From contig NZ_WBIQ01000005.1 of the NCBI RefSeq assembly GCF_009749405.1, positions 372,001 to 436,000 of the forward strand: a DNA stretch of 64,000 nucleotides. Direction: 5' to 3'. Origin of the DNA: Agromyces lapidis (GTDB lineage: Bacteria; Actinomycetota; Actinomycetes; Actinomycetales; Microbacteriaceae). The notes under the pieces are model-generated. The model did no database searches. It was not told the DNA's origin and saw only the letters and a program-made list of their open reading frames with translations. Made by a program: the position numbers and the translations under genes. Positions 44,654 through 53,054 of the stretch are shown here, one piece after another. The stretch's first letter is position 1. The number at the start of each line of letters is the position of its first letter.

Positions 44654-46192
44654 CTAGCCCTCGCGTCGGGCGGGGTCGAGGGCGTCGATGAGCGCCGCAC
44701 GGATGCGTGAGAGCCCTTCGCCGAGCAGGGCGTCGCCGACGCCCGCGTAGCCGAAGACGATCCCGCCCGGCCGATCGCTCGGGACCGCGGAGTAGTCGGC
44801 GAGCGGAGCCACGCCGATGCCCTCGTCGGCGAGGCGGGCGACGATCGCGGCGGAGGTCTCGGCATCCTCCAGCCCGACGACCGCGTGCAAGCCGCCGTCG
44901 AGCCCGCTGAGCGGTGCGCCGGGCAGTTCGCCGAGCACCGATTGCACCATGCGTCGACGGTGCGCGTAGTCGCGTCGGGTGGCGGCGATGTGACGGCGGA
45001 GGGCGCCTGAGGCGAGGAACGCCCGCATGGCCTCCTGCATCGGACCGGCGACGGGGCACGGTTCGTCGGCACGGATCCGGAGGACGGCGGCGCGCAGCGC
45101 CGCGTCGCCCGGCATCACGAGGTAGCCGAGGCGCAGCCAGGGGGTGAGCACCTTCGAGAAGCTGCCGACGAGCACGGTGCGTTCGGCGCTGCGCTCGGTG
45201 CCGGGCCCCGTGCCGCCGCTCGCCGCGCCGAGCCGGTCGAGCGACGCGAGCGCGGGCAACGGCGCCCCGAGGTGGCGGAACTCGCTGTCGTAGTCGTCCT
45301 CGATGACGAGCGCCCCGGTCGCGCGCGCCCAGTCGATGAGTTCGAGCCGGGATGCCACGGGCAGCCGCCCGCCGAGCGGGTACTGGTGACTCGGGGTGAC
45401 CATGACGGCCTGCGGAGGGCGGGGCATCCGCCGCAGCGCGTCGAGATCGAGGCCGTCGGCGTCGACCGGCAGCGGGGCGATCAGGAGTCCCCGCCGTTCG
45501 AGCAGGCGCCGCGCCGAGGGGTAGCCGGGGTGCTCGACGGCGACCGTCGGCGCGTCGCGCGGTCCACCGTGTTCGCCGCGCTCGCGCGCGAGCTCGATGA
45601 GCGCGGCGCCGAGCAGGCCCAGCGCGTCGCTCGTGCCCGCGGTGACGACGATGTCGTCGCTCGTGCAGCCGACCCCGCGGGCCTGGCGGAGGTGGGAGGC
45701 GATCTCGGCGCGCAGGCCGGCGAGACCCGCGCGCGGCGGCGACACCCGGGGGATCGGTGCCGCGGCGGCCCGGCGCCAGGCGGAGCGCCAGGCCCGTTCA
45801 TCGATGCGGGCGGTCGACGGGCTGCCCGGGAGCAGGTCGATGCGATGGTGCGCGCGTTCTTCGTCGTGCGGGAGGTTGGCCGGAGCGGTTCGGCCCGTCG
45901 GTCTCGGCGAGTCGGGCGACGATGCGGATGCCCCTGGCTCGACGACGAGCCGGGCCACTCGGGTCGGCGCGCCCTGACGCAGTTCGAGGTAGCCCTCTCC
46001 GGCGAGCTGTTCGTACGCGGCGACGACCGAGCTGCGCGAGATGCCGAGTTCGGCCGCGAGCGACCGCGTGGAGGGAACGGGATCGCCGGGGGCGAGGAGT
46101 CCGCCGAGGATGCCCCGACGGAGCCCGTCGACGAGTTGGGCACCGAGCGGCACGCCGTCGCGGCGGTCGAGCACGAGCAGGGGGCCGTCCAC
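44654..46192 (-). CDS. MocR-family regulator (GntR HTH plus aminotransferase domain), PdxR-like
   Basis: 512 residues from a GTG at 46192 with GAGGAG 6 bp before it. The GntR helix-turn-helix GDPVPSTRSLAAELGISRSSVVAAYEQLAGEG is joined to a PLP-type fold-I aminotransferase domain; SFSKVLTPWLRLGYL contains the Schiff-base Lys and VIEDDYDSEFR the ring-binding Asp. MocR proteins such as PdxR sense PLP or related amines. The divergent gene is a pyridoxamine oxidase-like protein, the classic pairing, and four ACTGG half-sites lie between. It probably regulates vitamin B6-related metabolism. Confidence 0.9.
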   Translation of the reverse strand: MDGPLLVLDRRDGVPLGAQLVDGLRRGILGGLLAPGDPVPSTRSLAAELGISRSSVVAAYEQLAGEGYLELRQGAPTRVARLVVEPGASASSPDSPRPTGRTAPANLPHDEERAHHRIDLLPGSPSTARIDERAWRSAWRRAAAAPIPRVSPPRAGLAGLRAEIASHLRQARGVGCTSDDIVVTAGTSDALGLLGAALIELARERGEHGGPRDAPTVAVEHPGYPSARRLLERRGLLIAPLPVDADGLDLDALRRMPRPPQAVMVTPSHQYPLGGRLPVASRLELIDWARATGALVIEDDYDSEFRHLGAPLPALASLDRLGAASGGTGPGTERSAERTVLVGSFSKVLTPWLRLGYLVMPGDAALRAAVLRIRADEPCPVAGPMQEAMRAFLASGALRRHIAATRRDYAHRRRMVQSVLGELPGAPLSGLDGGLHAVVGLEDAETSAAIVARLADEGIGVAPLADYSAVPSDRPGGIVFGYAGVGDALLGEGLSRIRAALIDALDPARREG

Positions 46193-46204
46193 GGGAGACT
46201 CCTC

Positions 46205-46251
46205 ACTGGACTGGTCGAAACTGCAGCAACTGGATTGCAGGCGAGGCCAGT
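46205..46251. promoter_or_regulatory. Candidate MocR operator with ACTGG half-sites
   Basis: ACTGG occurs at 46205, 46210 and 46229 and its inverse CCAGT at 46247-46251, in the 79-bp gap between the MocR and PNPOx-like genes. Direct and inverted repeats of this kind are reported for PdxR-like MocR operators. Confidence 0.5.
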
Positions 46252-46271
46252 GTACGTCCGAAACTCGATCC

Positions 46272-46961
46272 ATGACCACGATCGACACATCCGCCGACCG
46301 CCCGGCACGACGCATCCGCCGCCTCGCCGAACGCCAGACCACCGACCGCGCCGCCCTCGTCGAGCTGCTCGACGGCGAATTCGTCGGCCACCTCGCCGCC
46401 GTCGCCGACGGCGTGCCGATCGTCGTGCCGATGGGCTACGCGCGCATCGGCGAGGCGATCTACGTGCACGGCTCGACCGGCGGCGGGTTCGCCCTCCGCG
46501 CCGCCGCCGAACGGGCCACGGTCGCCTTCTCGGTCACCGCGCTCGACGCCCTCGTCTACGCGCGCTCGCTCTTCGACAGCTCGATGAACTACCGCAGTGC
46601 GGTCGCGTACGGCGTGCTCGACGAGGTCGGCCCCGACGAGGCGGATGCCGCGTTGCTCGCGCTCTCCGAGCGGCTCATGCCCGGGCGCTCCGCCGAGGTG
46701 CGCGGGATGCGGCGCAAGGAGGTCGCGGCGACGCGGGTGCTCCGGCTCGCGCTGGACGACGTCGTCATGAAGACGCGTGCGCACGGGGCATCCGAGGCCC
46801 TCGACGACGGCGAGGACCACGCGCAGTGGGCGGGCGTCGTGCCGCTCGAGCGGGTGTGGGGCCGGCCGCAGCCCTCCGGGCTGACCCCGGCGGGTACGCC
46901 CCTGCCCGAATCGGTGCGTGCGCTGACGACGCGCGCGGTGGGCTCCCGCAGGCTTTCGTGA
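46272..46961 (+). CDS. Pyridoxamine 5'-phosphate oxidase-like flavin-binding protein
   Basis: 229 residues. The split-barrel core is EFVGHLAAVADGVPIVVPMGYARIGEAIYVHGSTGGGFALRAA, followed by VAFSVTALDALVYARSLFDSSMNYRSAVAYG. This is the PNPOx-like family that binds FMN, heme or F420; some members are reductases. Divergent from the MocR gene, which probably regulates it. True pdxH activity is uncertain because this subfamily is broad and the usual PLP-binding residues cannot be confirmed by eye. Confidence 0.85.
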   Translation: MTTIDTSADRPARRIRRLAERQTTDRAALVELLDGEFVGHLAAVADGVPIVVPMGYARIGEAIYVHGSTGGGFALRAAAERATVAFSVTALDALVYARSLFDSSMNYRSAVAYGVLDEVGPDEADAALLALSERLMPGRSAEVRGMRRKEVAATRVLRLALDDVVMKTRAHGASEALDDGEDHAQWAGVVPLERVWGRPQPSGLTPAGTPLPESVRALTTRAVGSRRLS

Positions 46962-46977
46962 TGAAAGGGGGTTCACC

Positions 46978-47088
46978 ATGCTCGCGACCATGCTCATGCT
47001 GGGGCTGATCGGCGCGTCGGCGCTCGTCGCCGCGTTCGTGCAGTTCCGCCGCGACGGCCTGCGCCGTCTGCCGACGATGCCCCGCTGA
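46978..47088 (+). CDS. Small membrane protein (36 residues)
   Basis: An ATG at 46978 behind AAAGGGGG opens a short frame with a stop at 47086-47088. One hydrophobic helix MLATMLMLGLIGASALVAAFV is followed by a basic tail QFRRDGLRRLPTMPR, so it would be a single-pass protein with a cytosolic tail. It follows the PNPOx-like gene by 16 bp and is probably co-transcribed with it. The strong ribosome site and biased third positions favour a real gene over chance. No family known. Confidence 0.6.
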   Translation: MLATMLMLGLIGASALVAAFVQFRRDGLRRLPTMPR

Positions 47089-47218
47089 CGCGGCGGCCGG
47101 GAGCGCCCTCCGAGGCGCCCCGACACGAAATAGGGCGATCGTCCGATGAGCCCCGGGTGCCTTAGCGAGCACCATCGGAACATCAGATCGAACGATCGAC
47201 CGAGACGAAGGAATGACC

Positions 47219-47407
47219 ATGCAGTACTCAGCGGAACTGCTCGCCGTGCACACCCACGAGGCGAACCTGCTGCAGGCCGAGCGGCGCATCGCCCACCGCC
47301 TCGCAGCCGAGGAGCGGGCGGTCGCGAGCGAGCAGGCGCACCAGGCCGAGCCGGTCGCCCGTCACCGCGCGCTCGGTCGCCGCGGCCTGCGTCTCGCCGT
47401 GCGGTGA
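47219..47407 (+). CDS. Small charged protein coupled to the LuxR regulator gene
   Basis: 62 residues from ATG 47219, 6 bp after AAGGA; an ATG at 47213 is also in frame. MQYSAELLAVHTHEANLLQAERRIAHRLAAEERA is a single predicted helix rich in His, Glu and Arg, ending in GLRLAVR. No membrane segment. Its stop overlaps the GTG start of the LuxR gene (GTGA), so translation of the two is probably coupled. Before it lies a 13-nt arm (47136-47148) whose two parts are each repeated in inverse form at 47173-47179 and 47192-47198. Function unknown; could modulate the regulator. Confidence 0.65.
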   Translation: MQYSAELLAVHTHEANLLQAERRIAHRLAAEERAVASEQAHQAEPVARHRALGRRGLRLAVR

Positions 47408-50400
47408 GCGCCATGGCGGCGGCGGCCGCATCGGCGCTCGAGGCCGCCGACGACTCGGGTCGCGCCGAGGCGCATGTCGCCGGGCCGTGGCACGATGAGA
47501 TCGTGACCATGTCAGCAGCGGCCATGATCGGCCGCGGCGCCGACCTCTCGCGGCTCGACGAGCGCCTCGACGAGGTGCGCGCGGGCGCGCCGTTCACCGT
47601 GATCGTGGGCGGCGAGGCCGGCATCGGCAAGACCCGCCTCATCCGCGAATTCGAGCGGCACCTCCCGAGCGACGTGAGGCTGCTCGCTGGCCAGTGCGTC
47701 GACCTCGGCAGTGTCGCGGCGCCGTACGCCCCGGTCAAGACGGCGCTGCGGGCGCTCGTCGCCGACGTCGGCGCGGCGCCCGTGCTCGAGGCGGTCGGCC
47801 CGGGCCGGGCGGCGCTCGTCGCCCTGCTGCCCGAGCTCGCTGCCGAATCGGGCGAGGTCGGTGCGCCTGGGGCGGGCATCGCCGCGGGGCAGCTGCACGA
47901 GGGCATCGCGGTGCTCCTCGAGACCTTCTCGCGCGAGCGGCCGATCGTGTTCGTGATCGAAGACCTCCACTGGATCGACGCGGCGAGCCTCGCGCTGCTG
48001 CGCTTCCTGCTGCGCGCCCTCGGCTCCAGCCGGGTGCTCACCGTCCTCAGCTACCGCACCGAAGACGTCACCCGCGGGCACCCGGTGCGTTCCTTCCTCT
48101 CCGAGGCCGAGCGCGACCGCTGGGTCGAGCGCCTCGAGCTCGGGCGGCTGTCGAAGGCGCAGGTGAAGCGGCTCGTGAAGTCGCTCATCGTCGACGAGGC
48201 GCCGAACGACCGGGTGCTCGAGACGGTCTTCCGTCGCAGCGACGGCATCCCCTTCTTCGTCGAAGAGCTCGTCGGCATCGACGGCTGCCGCGACGAGGGC
48301 TTCGTGCCCGACACCCTCCGCGAACTGCTGCTCGCCCGGTACGAGCGGCTGCCCGAGTCCGCCCAGGCGCTGCTGCGCCTCATCTCGACCGGCGGGGTGC
48401 GGGTCTCGCACGCCCTGCTCGCGCAGGTCTACCACGGCGATGACGCCGAGCTCGACGACGCCGCCCGCCAGTGCGTGCTCTACGGCGTCATCACGATCGA
48501 CGGCGACGATTACTCGTTCCGCCACGCGCTCGTGCGCGAGGCGATCCTCGACGATCTGCTGCCGGGGGAGCGAGCCCGGTTCCACGCCCGCTACGCCGAG
48601 GCGTACGAGGCCGCAGCCGAGGCCGGCTCGCGCCGCCTGGCCGCCGAGATCTCGTACCACTGGCTCGGTGCGCACAACGCGGTCCGCGCGTTCCCGGCGA
48701 CGCTGCAGGCCATGCGCGAGGCCCGCGCCGCAGCGGCCTACGCCACGGCAGCCCAACTGGGCGAGCGCGCACTCGAACTGTGGGACGTCGTGCCCGACCC
48801 CGAGACGGCCGCCGGTATGGGCAAGCTCGAGCTCATGGGCCGCACGGCCTCGCACCTGCGCAACGCGGGTGAGGTCGAGCGCGGGCTCGCCCTGGTGAAG
48901 GCCGCGCTCGCCGAGTGCCCCAGAGACGAGCCGCAGTACCCGAGGTTCCTCCGTGACAAGGCGCTCTACCTCGCGGCGATCGGTAAGCCCGGCTCGATCC
49001 CCCTTCTCGAAGAGGGGCTCGAGGTGCTCGGCGACGACGGCGACCCCGAGATCCTGGCGGGGTCGCTCGCGACGCTCGCGGGGCGACTCATGATCGAAGG
49101 GCGCACCGGTGAGGCGATCGAGACGGCCGAGCGCGGTCTCGCCGTCGCGCTCGAACACGACCTGCCGCGCTCGGCCTCGATCTCGATGAACATCGCGGCC
49201 GTCAGCCGTGCTGTGCGCGGCGAGGTCGACCGCGGACTCGAGATGCTCGCCGAGGCCCGCGAGCTCGCCGAGGGCGACGGAGCCGCACTCCTGCGGTACT
49301 GGGTCAACGCCTCCGACATCGCGTACCTCATCGGCGACTACACCGAGGCCGTGCGCCTCGCCGAAGACGGGCTCGGGCGGGCCCGCGCCCAGGGCGTCGA
49401 GCGAAGCTCCGGCGTGCTGCTCGCGTCGAACGCGGTCGACCCGCTCTTCGCGCTCGGCGAATGGGAGCGCGGGGGCGAGATCATCGAGCGGGCGCTCTCG
49501 CTCGACCCTCCTGGGCCGTTCACCGTCTACCTGCAGCGGGCCCGCATCTGGTCGATGCTGTGGCGCGGCGACCCCACCGGCGCGGCCGATGCGCTGCGCC
49601 GCGTCAGGCCGATGATGGCGGCGGTGCAGGAGGTCGAGATGCAGACCCGGCTCGCGGTCGGGCAGATGGCCGCCGAGGTCGCGCTCGCGAACGACGACCT
49701 CGCGGGCGCGTGGGGCGAGATCCGCGGCATCCTCCATGAACAGCACCCGCTGCACCCCGGCTACGCCCACCCGGGATTCTGGGTCGCCGCTCGCATCATC
49801 GCCGCGATCGCCGCGCGGCCGCATGCGGTGCCCGAGGGGGTCGCCGACGAGGCCGGGTCGTCGGTCGCCAGGATCCGCCAGCTGCTCGAGGCGGCGTCGT
49901 TCTGGCCGCACCACGAGATCTGGGTCGCGCTGGTCGAGGCCGAACTCGCCGAGGCGTCCGAGGGAGCCGGCGCGCAGGTACCCGGGACCGATGCAGCTGC
50001 GTGGCGGCGAGCGGTCGACGTCACCGAGCGCGAAGGCGTCCCCCGCTACCTCCACCCGTACGCACTGCTGCGCCTCGGCGAGGCGCAACTGGCGGCGGCC
50101 GATCGCGCCTCCGCCCGGGCGACGCTGCAACTCGCGCTCGACCGCGCCGAGGCCGGCGGGGTCACCGCCGTTCGCGAGCGGGTCGAACGCGTCGCGGCGA
50201 CCGCGGCGATCGTGCTCGACGGTGCCCATCGCGCGGCCGGGGGCGAGGTCGCGGGCATCGCCGGGGCGGCGGCATCCGACGCCGATGCCGCCGCGACGGC
50301 CGAACTCACCGCGCGCGAGCGTCAGGTGCTCGAACTCATCGCCGAGGGCCTCAGCAACCGCCAGATCGGCGAGCGGCTCTTCATCAGCGGCAAGACGGCC

Positions 50401-50484
50401 TCCGTGCACGTCTCGGCCATCCTGCGCAAGCTCGGCGCCGCGACCCGCACCGAAGCCGCCTACCGCGCCGGCGCGTTGCGCTGA
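47404..50484 (+). CDS. LuxR-family regulator with AAA ATPase domain (MalT/LAL-like)
   Basis: 1026 residues from a GTG at 47404; an ATG at 47413 is a close alternative. The ATPase Walker A is GGEAGIGKTRL (69-79), Walker B FVIEDLHWID about residue 185; a long helical, TPR-like region follows with many Ala, Arg and Glu residues. The C-terminus LTARERQVLELIAEGLSNRQIGERLFISGKTASVHVSAILRKL is the LuxR helix-turn-helix. It is a large ATP-dependent activator of the LAL type. Downstream targets are not indicated by neighbours. Coupled to the 62-residue gene before it, so the small product may be part of its control. Confidence 0.88.
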   Translation: MSAMAAAAASALEAADDSGRAEAHVAGPWHDEIVTMSAAAMIGRGADLSRLDERLDEVRAGAPFTVIVGGEAGIGKTRLIREFERHLPSDVRLLAGQCVDLGSVAAPYAPVKTALRALVADVGAAPVLEAVGPGRAALVALLPELAAESGEVGAPGAGIAAGQLHEGIAVLLETFSRERPIVFVIEDLHWIDAASLALLRFLLRALGSSRVLTVLSYRTEDVTRGHPVRSFLSEAERDRWVERLELGRLSKAQVKRLVKSLIVDEAPNDRVLETVFRRSDGIPFFVEELVGIDGCRDEGFVPDTLRELLLARYERLPESAQALLRLISTGGVRVSHALLAQVYHGDDAELDDAARQCVLYGVITIDGDDYSFRHALVREAILDDLLPGERARFHARYAEAYEAAAEAGSRRLAAEISYHWLGAHNAVRAFPATLQAMREARAAAAYATAAQLGERALELWDVVPDPETAAGMGKLELMGRTASHLRNAGEVERGLALVKAALAECPRDEPQYPRFLRDKALYLAAIGKPGSIPLLEEGLEVLGDDGDPEILAGSLATLAGRLMIEGRTGEAIETAERGLAVALEHDLPRSASISMNIAAVSRAVRGEVDRGLEMLAEARELAEGDGAALLRYWVNASDIAYLIGDYTEAVRLAEDGLGRARAQGVERSSGVLLASNAVDPLFALGEWERGGEIIERALSLDPPGPFTVYLQRARIWSMLWRGDPTGAADALRRVRPMMAAVQEVEMQTRLAVGQMAAEVALANDDLAGAWGEIRGILHEQHPLHPGYAHPGFWVAARIIAAIAARPHAVPEGVADEAGSSVARIRQLLEAASFWPHHEIWVALVEAELAEASEGAGAQVPGTDAAAWRRAVDVTEREGVPRYLHPYALLRLGEAQLAAADRASARATLQLALDRAEAGGVTAVRERVERVAATAAIVLDGAHRAAGGEVAGIAGAAASDADAAATAELTARERQVLELIAEGLSNRQIGERLFISGKTASVHVSAILRKLGAATRTEAAYRAGALR

Positions 50485-50567
50485 ACGGACCGTCGGCGCG
50501 GTGAACCGGCCGCCAGAGTGCGGGTTCGCCGGCCGAGCCGCGAAGCGGACGACCCCGTCGCGCCGAC

Positions 50568-50661
50568 TACGTCACTGATATGCGGGTGGTATCGGTGGTT
50601 GGGCGGTCGGAGAGATCTATCGCGGGTCGGGAGGTGATACCGCTCGCGTATCAGTGACGTA
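50568..50661. repeat. 26-bp arm inverted repeat, all mismatches G.U
   Basis: Arm 1 is 50568-50593 (TACGTCACTGATATGCG then GGTGGTATC). Arm 2 is 50636-50661 (GATACCGCTCGCG then TATCAGTGACGTA). Arm 2 differs from the exact complement at 3 of 26 positions, and at each the RNA of the plus strand would form a G.U pair. The loop is 42 nt. It lies between the LuxR and phosphatase genes, both on the plus strand, so it would be transcribed as leader or tail. Confidence 0.75.
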
Positions 50662-50756
50662 ATGGTCGACACCCGTGGTCCCCGGCGCTCGCCCTTGGTG
50701 ATTCGACGGGGCGGCGCCGGGTCGTGCGTGTGAATGGGTCCGGTAGCGTCGAGCGC

Positions 50757-51449
50757 ATGACGCGTCGCATGAGCTGGGCCGAGCTTCCGAACACGTGGGA
50801 TCTCGGCGGGCTCGACGGTGCACGTGGAACCACCCGGCGCGGGCGGATCTATCGCTCGGCGAAGCTCGACGGGCTCGGCGCAGCAGGGCGCGCCGAACTC
50901 TACGACGAGGGCGTGCGCGCCATCATCGACCTTCGCAACGACGACGAGGTCGGCGCCGCGATCGACGCTCCGTTCACGAGGCACCACCGCCCGATCGAGG
51001 ACCAGTCCGACGCCGAGTTCATGGCCAGGTGGCCGCGGCTCGACACGCCCGGCTACTACTCCGAAGTGCTCGAACGATGGCCCGAGCTCGTGACGGCGGT
51101 GTTCGGCGACCTCGCCGACCGAGGCGCAGAAGCCGGTGACGGCGCCGTGATCTTCCACTGCGCCCACGGCCGGGATCGCACGGGCATGATCGCCGCGATG
51201 CTGTTGCAGCTGTGCGAGGTCGACCGGGGGGCGATCGTCGCCGACTATCTCGCCGCCGTCAACGCGATCGCCGAGCACACCGTCGCGAGTGGTGAGGAGA
51301 TCGCCGCCGACGAGTCGGGCGAGCTCGAATCCCGCCGCGTCCGAGAGCTCGAGGAGTTCCTCGACGGCCTCGATGTCGCCGGGTTCCTCCTCGGCAACGG
51401 GCTCACCGCATCCGACCTCGAGCGCCTCCGCGCGCGCCTGCTCGATTGA
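50757..51449 (+). CDS. Protein tyrosine/serine phosphatase (CX5R type)
   Basis: 230 residues. The start resembles PtpB-like phosphatases: TWDLGGLDGARGTTRRGRIYRSAKLDGL. The P-loop HCAHGRDRTG gives Cys135 and Arg141 (C-x5-R), and IIDLRNDDEVG supplies the general-acid Asp neighbourhood. It should remove phosphate from phosphotyrosine or phosphoserine, or phosphoinositide, in the cytoplasm. ATG 50757 chosen; ATG 50772 is possible. Neighbour downstream is an acetyltransferase 11 bp away, probably co-transcribed. Confidence 0.9.
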   Translation: MTRRMSWAELPNTWDLGGLDGARGTTRRGRIYRSAKLDGLGAAGRAELYDEGVRAIIDLRNDDEVGAAIDAPFTRHHRPIEDQSDAEFMARWPRLDTPGYYSEVLERWPELVTAVFGDLADRGAEAGDGAVIFHCAHGRDRTGMIAAMLLQLCEVDRGAIVADYLAAVNAIAEHTVASGEEIAADESGELESRRVRELEEFLDGLDVAGFLLGNGLTASDLERLRARLLD

Positions 51450-51460
51450 CGACTCCTCCG

Positions 51461-51994
51461 ATGACGCCCGCCGACGAGCGCACCACCTCCGGCGCCTCCC
51501 CGATGATCCGCGCGGCGCGGCCCGACGACGCGCCCGGCATCGCCCGGATGCACTGGGAGAGCCACCAGGCGACCTACATCGACTCGGGGTTCGTCACGCG
51601 CGAGCGCATCGAGGCGTGGACGCTCGAACAGCGCATCGAGGGGTGGCGGCAGGTGCTCGACGACGCCGACGGGCCCGAGCGGACCGTCGTCGTCGCCGTC
51701 GACGGCGACCGGATCGTCGGCTTCGCCGACGCCCGCTCCGTCGATGCCGCCGACGATCCCGACGCGCCGCGCGATCTCGAGCTCAAGGGGCTGTACCTGC
51801 TCGAGGCCCATCAGGGCACGGGACTCGGCCAGGCGCTGCTCGACGCCGCGATCGGCGAGCGACCCGCCTTCCTCTGGGCGATGGCGGGCGAGACGAGGGC
51901 CCGGGCGTTCTATCGACGGAACGGCTTCGAACCCGACGGTGCCGAAGCTCCGTTCGAGCTGTGGGACATCATGACCGTGCGGCTGGTTCGCTGA
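51461..51994 (+). CDS. GNAT-family N-acetyltransferase
   Basis: 177 residues from ATG 51461. MIRAARPDDAPGIARMHWESH is the N-terminal GNAT strand and helix; LKGLYLLEAHQGTGLGQALLDAAI holds the acetyl-CoA site (Q-x-x-G-x-G/A); RARAFYRRNGFEPDG is the C-terminal motif. Acetylated substrate unknown. A TTG at 51446, overlapping the phosphatase stop, would extend the protein by five residues. Ends close to the leucyl aminopeptidase remnant on the other strand. Confidence 0.88.
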   Translation: MTPADERTTSGASPMIRAARPDDAPGIARMHWESHQATYIDSGFVTRERIEAWTLEQRIEGWRQVLDDADGPERTVVVAVDGDRIVGFADARSVDAADDPDAPRDLELKGLYLLEAHQGTGLGQALLDAAIGERPAFLWAMAGETRARAFYRRNGFEPDGAEAPFELWDIMTVRLVR

Positions 51995-52035
51995 CGCGTG
52001 CTCTCCGGGCTGTTCGCGCGTGTGCGGCGACGTGG

Positions 52036-52344
52036 TCACGCGCCCGCCCGGAACCCCCGAGCCACCTCGATGAGGATGCGGGCACCGAACCCGGTGGCGC
52101 CCTTCGAACGCCACGAGTCGTCCGTGTCGGACTGCATCGTGCCGGCGATGTCGAGATGGGCCCACGGGGTCTCGCCGACGAAGTGCGCGAGGAACAGCGC
52201 GGCCGTCGTCGCCCCGGCATACGGACCGCCCAGGTTCGAGATGTCGGCGATCTCCGAATCGAGCTGCTTGCGATAGCGGCGTTCGAGGGCCGGCGGCGTG
52301 CCCGGGGTCGAGTACCGTTGATCGTCGACCACGAGGAGCATCAC
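52036..52344 (-). pseudogene. Remnant of M17 leucyl aminopeptidase (C-terminal part)
   Basis: The reading frame ERRYRKQLDSEIADISNLGG, PYAGATTAALFLAHFVGE and WAHLDIAGTMQSDTDDSW, then SKGATGFGARILIEVARGF, is the C-terminal end of leucyl aminopeptidases (PepA, M17), where the SEIADI.N.G and WAHLDIAG blocks are conserved. Only about 85 residues remain; the catalytic core and metal ligands are gone, and the first 20 residues do not look like the family. The intact gene should be about 480 residues. It lies immediately upstream of the TetR gene, whose promoter overlaps its 5' end, so that gene may have arrived by truncating it. Confidence 0.75.
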
Positions 52345-52349
52345 CGCAT

Positions 52350-52967
52350 ATGAAGCCCGGCCCCAGGCGCAGCGTCAGCCAGTCCGACATCGTCGACGCC
52401 GCCTTCGAGATCCTCGAGGAGAAGGGCGTCGCCGCCGTCTCGGTGCGCGGTGTCGCCGGTGCGCTCGGCCTCACCCCGACGGCCATGTACACCTACTTCG
52501 CGTCGAAGAACGCCCTGCTTCAGGCGATGGTCGAGCATCTGCTCACCGGCGTCTCGGATGCCTCGGCGCCCGACTGGCGCGACCGGGTCGTCGCGGTCGC
52601 GCTCGCGCTGCGTGCGAAGCTCGCCGAGCACTCGGGATCGCTCGTGCTCGTCACGAGCGGGCCTCTCGACGGCCCGAACGCGCTCTCGCTCGCCGAACGC
52701 CTCATCGAGAGCTTCGTCGAGGCCGGCCTCACCGTCGATGACGCGGCTCGCGCCGGCCACGCCGTGCGCGCCTTCGTCGTCGGCCAGTCGGCGCTCGAGA
52801 CGGCCCGCCGCGCGGCGCCGGTCGAGGTGTCGGCGGTGCAGCCGCTCTGGTCGGATTCACGCCATCCGCTCGTCGAGCAGACCACCGGTCTCGCACTGGA
52901 CGGCGGCGGCGATGAAGAGTTCGCGGCGATGCTGGAACGGGTGATCGACGGGTTCGCCAGGGCGTAG
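52350..52967 (+). CDS. TetR-family transcriptional regulator
   Basis: 205 residues. The DNA-binding domain is SQSDIVDAAFEILEEKGVAAVSVRGVAGALGLTPTAMYTYFASKNALLQAM, a typical TetR helix-turn-helix. The C-terminal ligand domain is variable and not assignable. ATG 52350 follows a weak site only. The divergent strand holds the leucyl aminopeptidase remnant, so no partner gene is left there to regulate. Targets could include itself or distant genes. Confidence 0.87.
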   Translation: MKPGPRRSVSQSDIVDAAFEILEEKGVAAVSVRGVAGALGLTPTAMYTYFASKNALLQAMVEHLLTGVSDASAPDWRDRVVAVALALRAKLAEHSGSLVLVTSGPLDGPNALSLAERLIESFVEAGLTVDDAARAGHAVRAFVVGQSALETARRAAPVEVSAVQPLWSDSRHPLVEQTTGLALDGGGDEEFAAMLERVIDGFARA

Positions 52968-52972
52968 CCCCG

Positions 52973-53046
52973 GCGTCCGCGCCCGCCCGGTGTCTCCGTT
53001 CGCCCGCCCTGCGTCCGCGCCCGCCCGGCCTCCCCGTTCGCCCGCC
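52973..53046. repeat. 36-bp direct repeat, two copies
   Basis: GCGTCCGCGCCCGCCCGG plus 18 further bases is present at 52973-53008 and 53011-53046; 33 of 36 positions agree, period 38 bp. It lies after the TetR gene and before a terminator. Cytosine-rich on the plus strand. Recent slippage or duplication is likely. Confidence 0.75.
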
Positions 53047-53054
53047 GAACGCGG

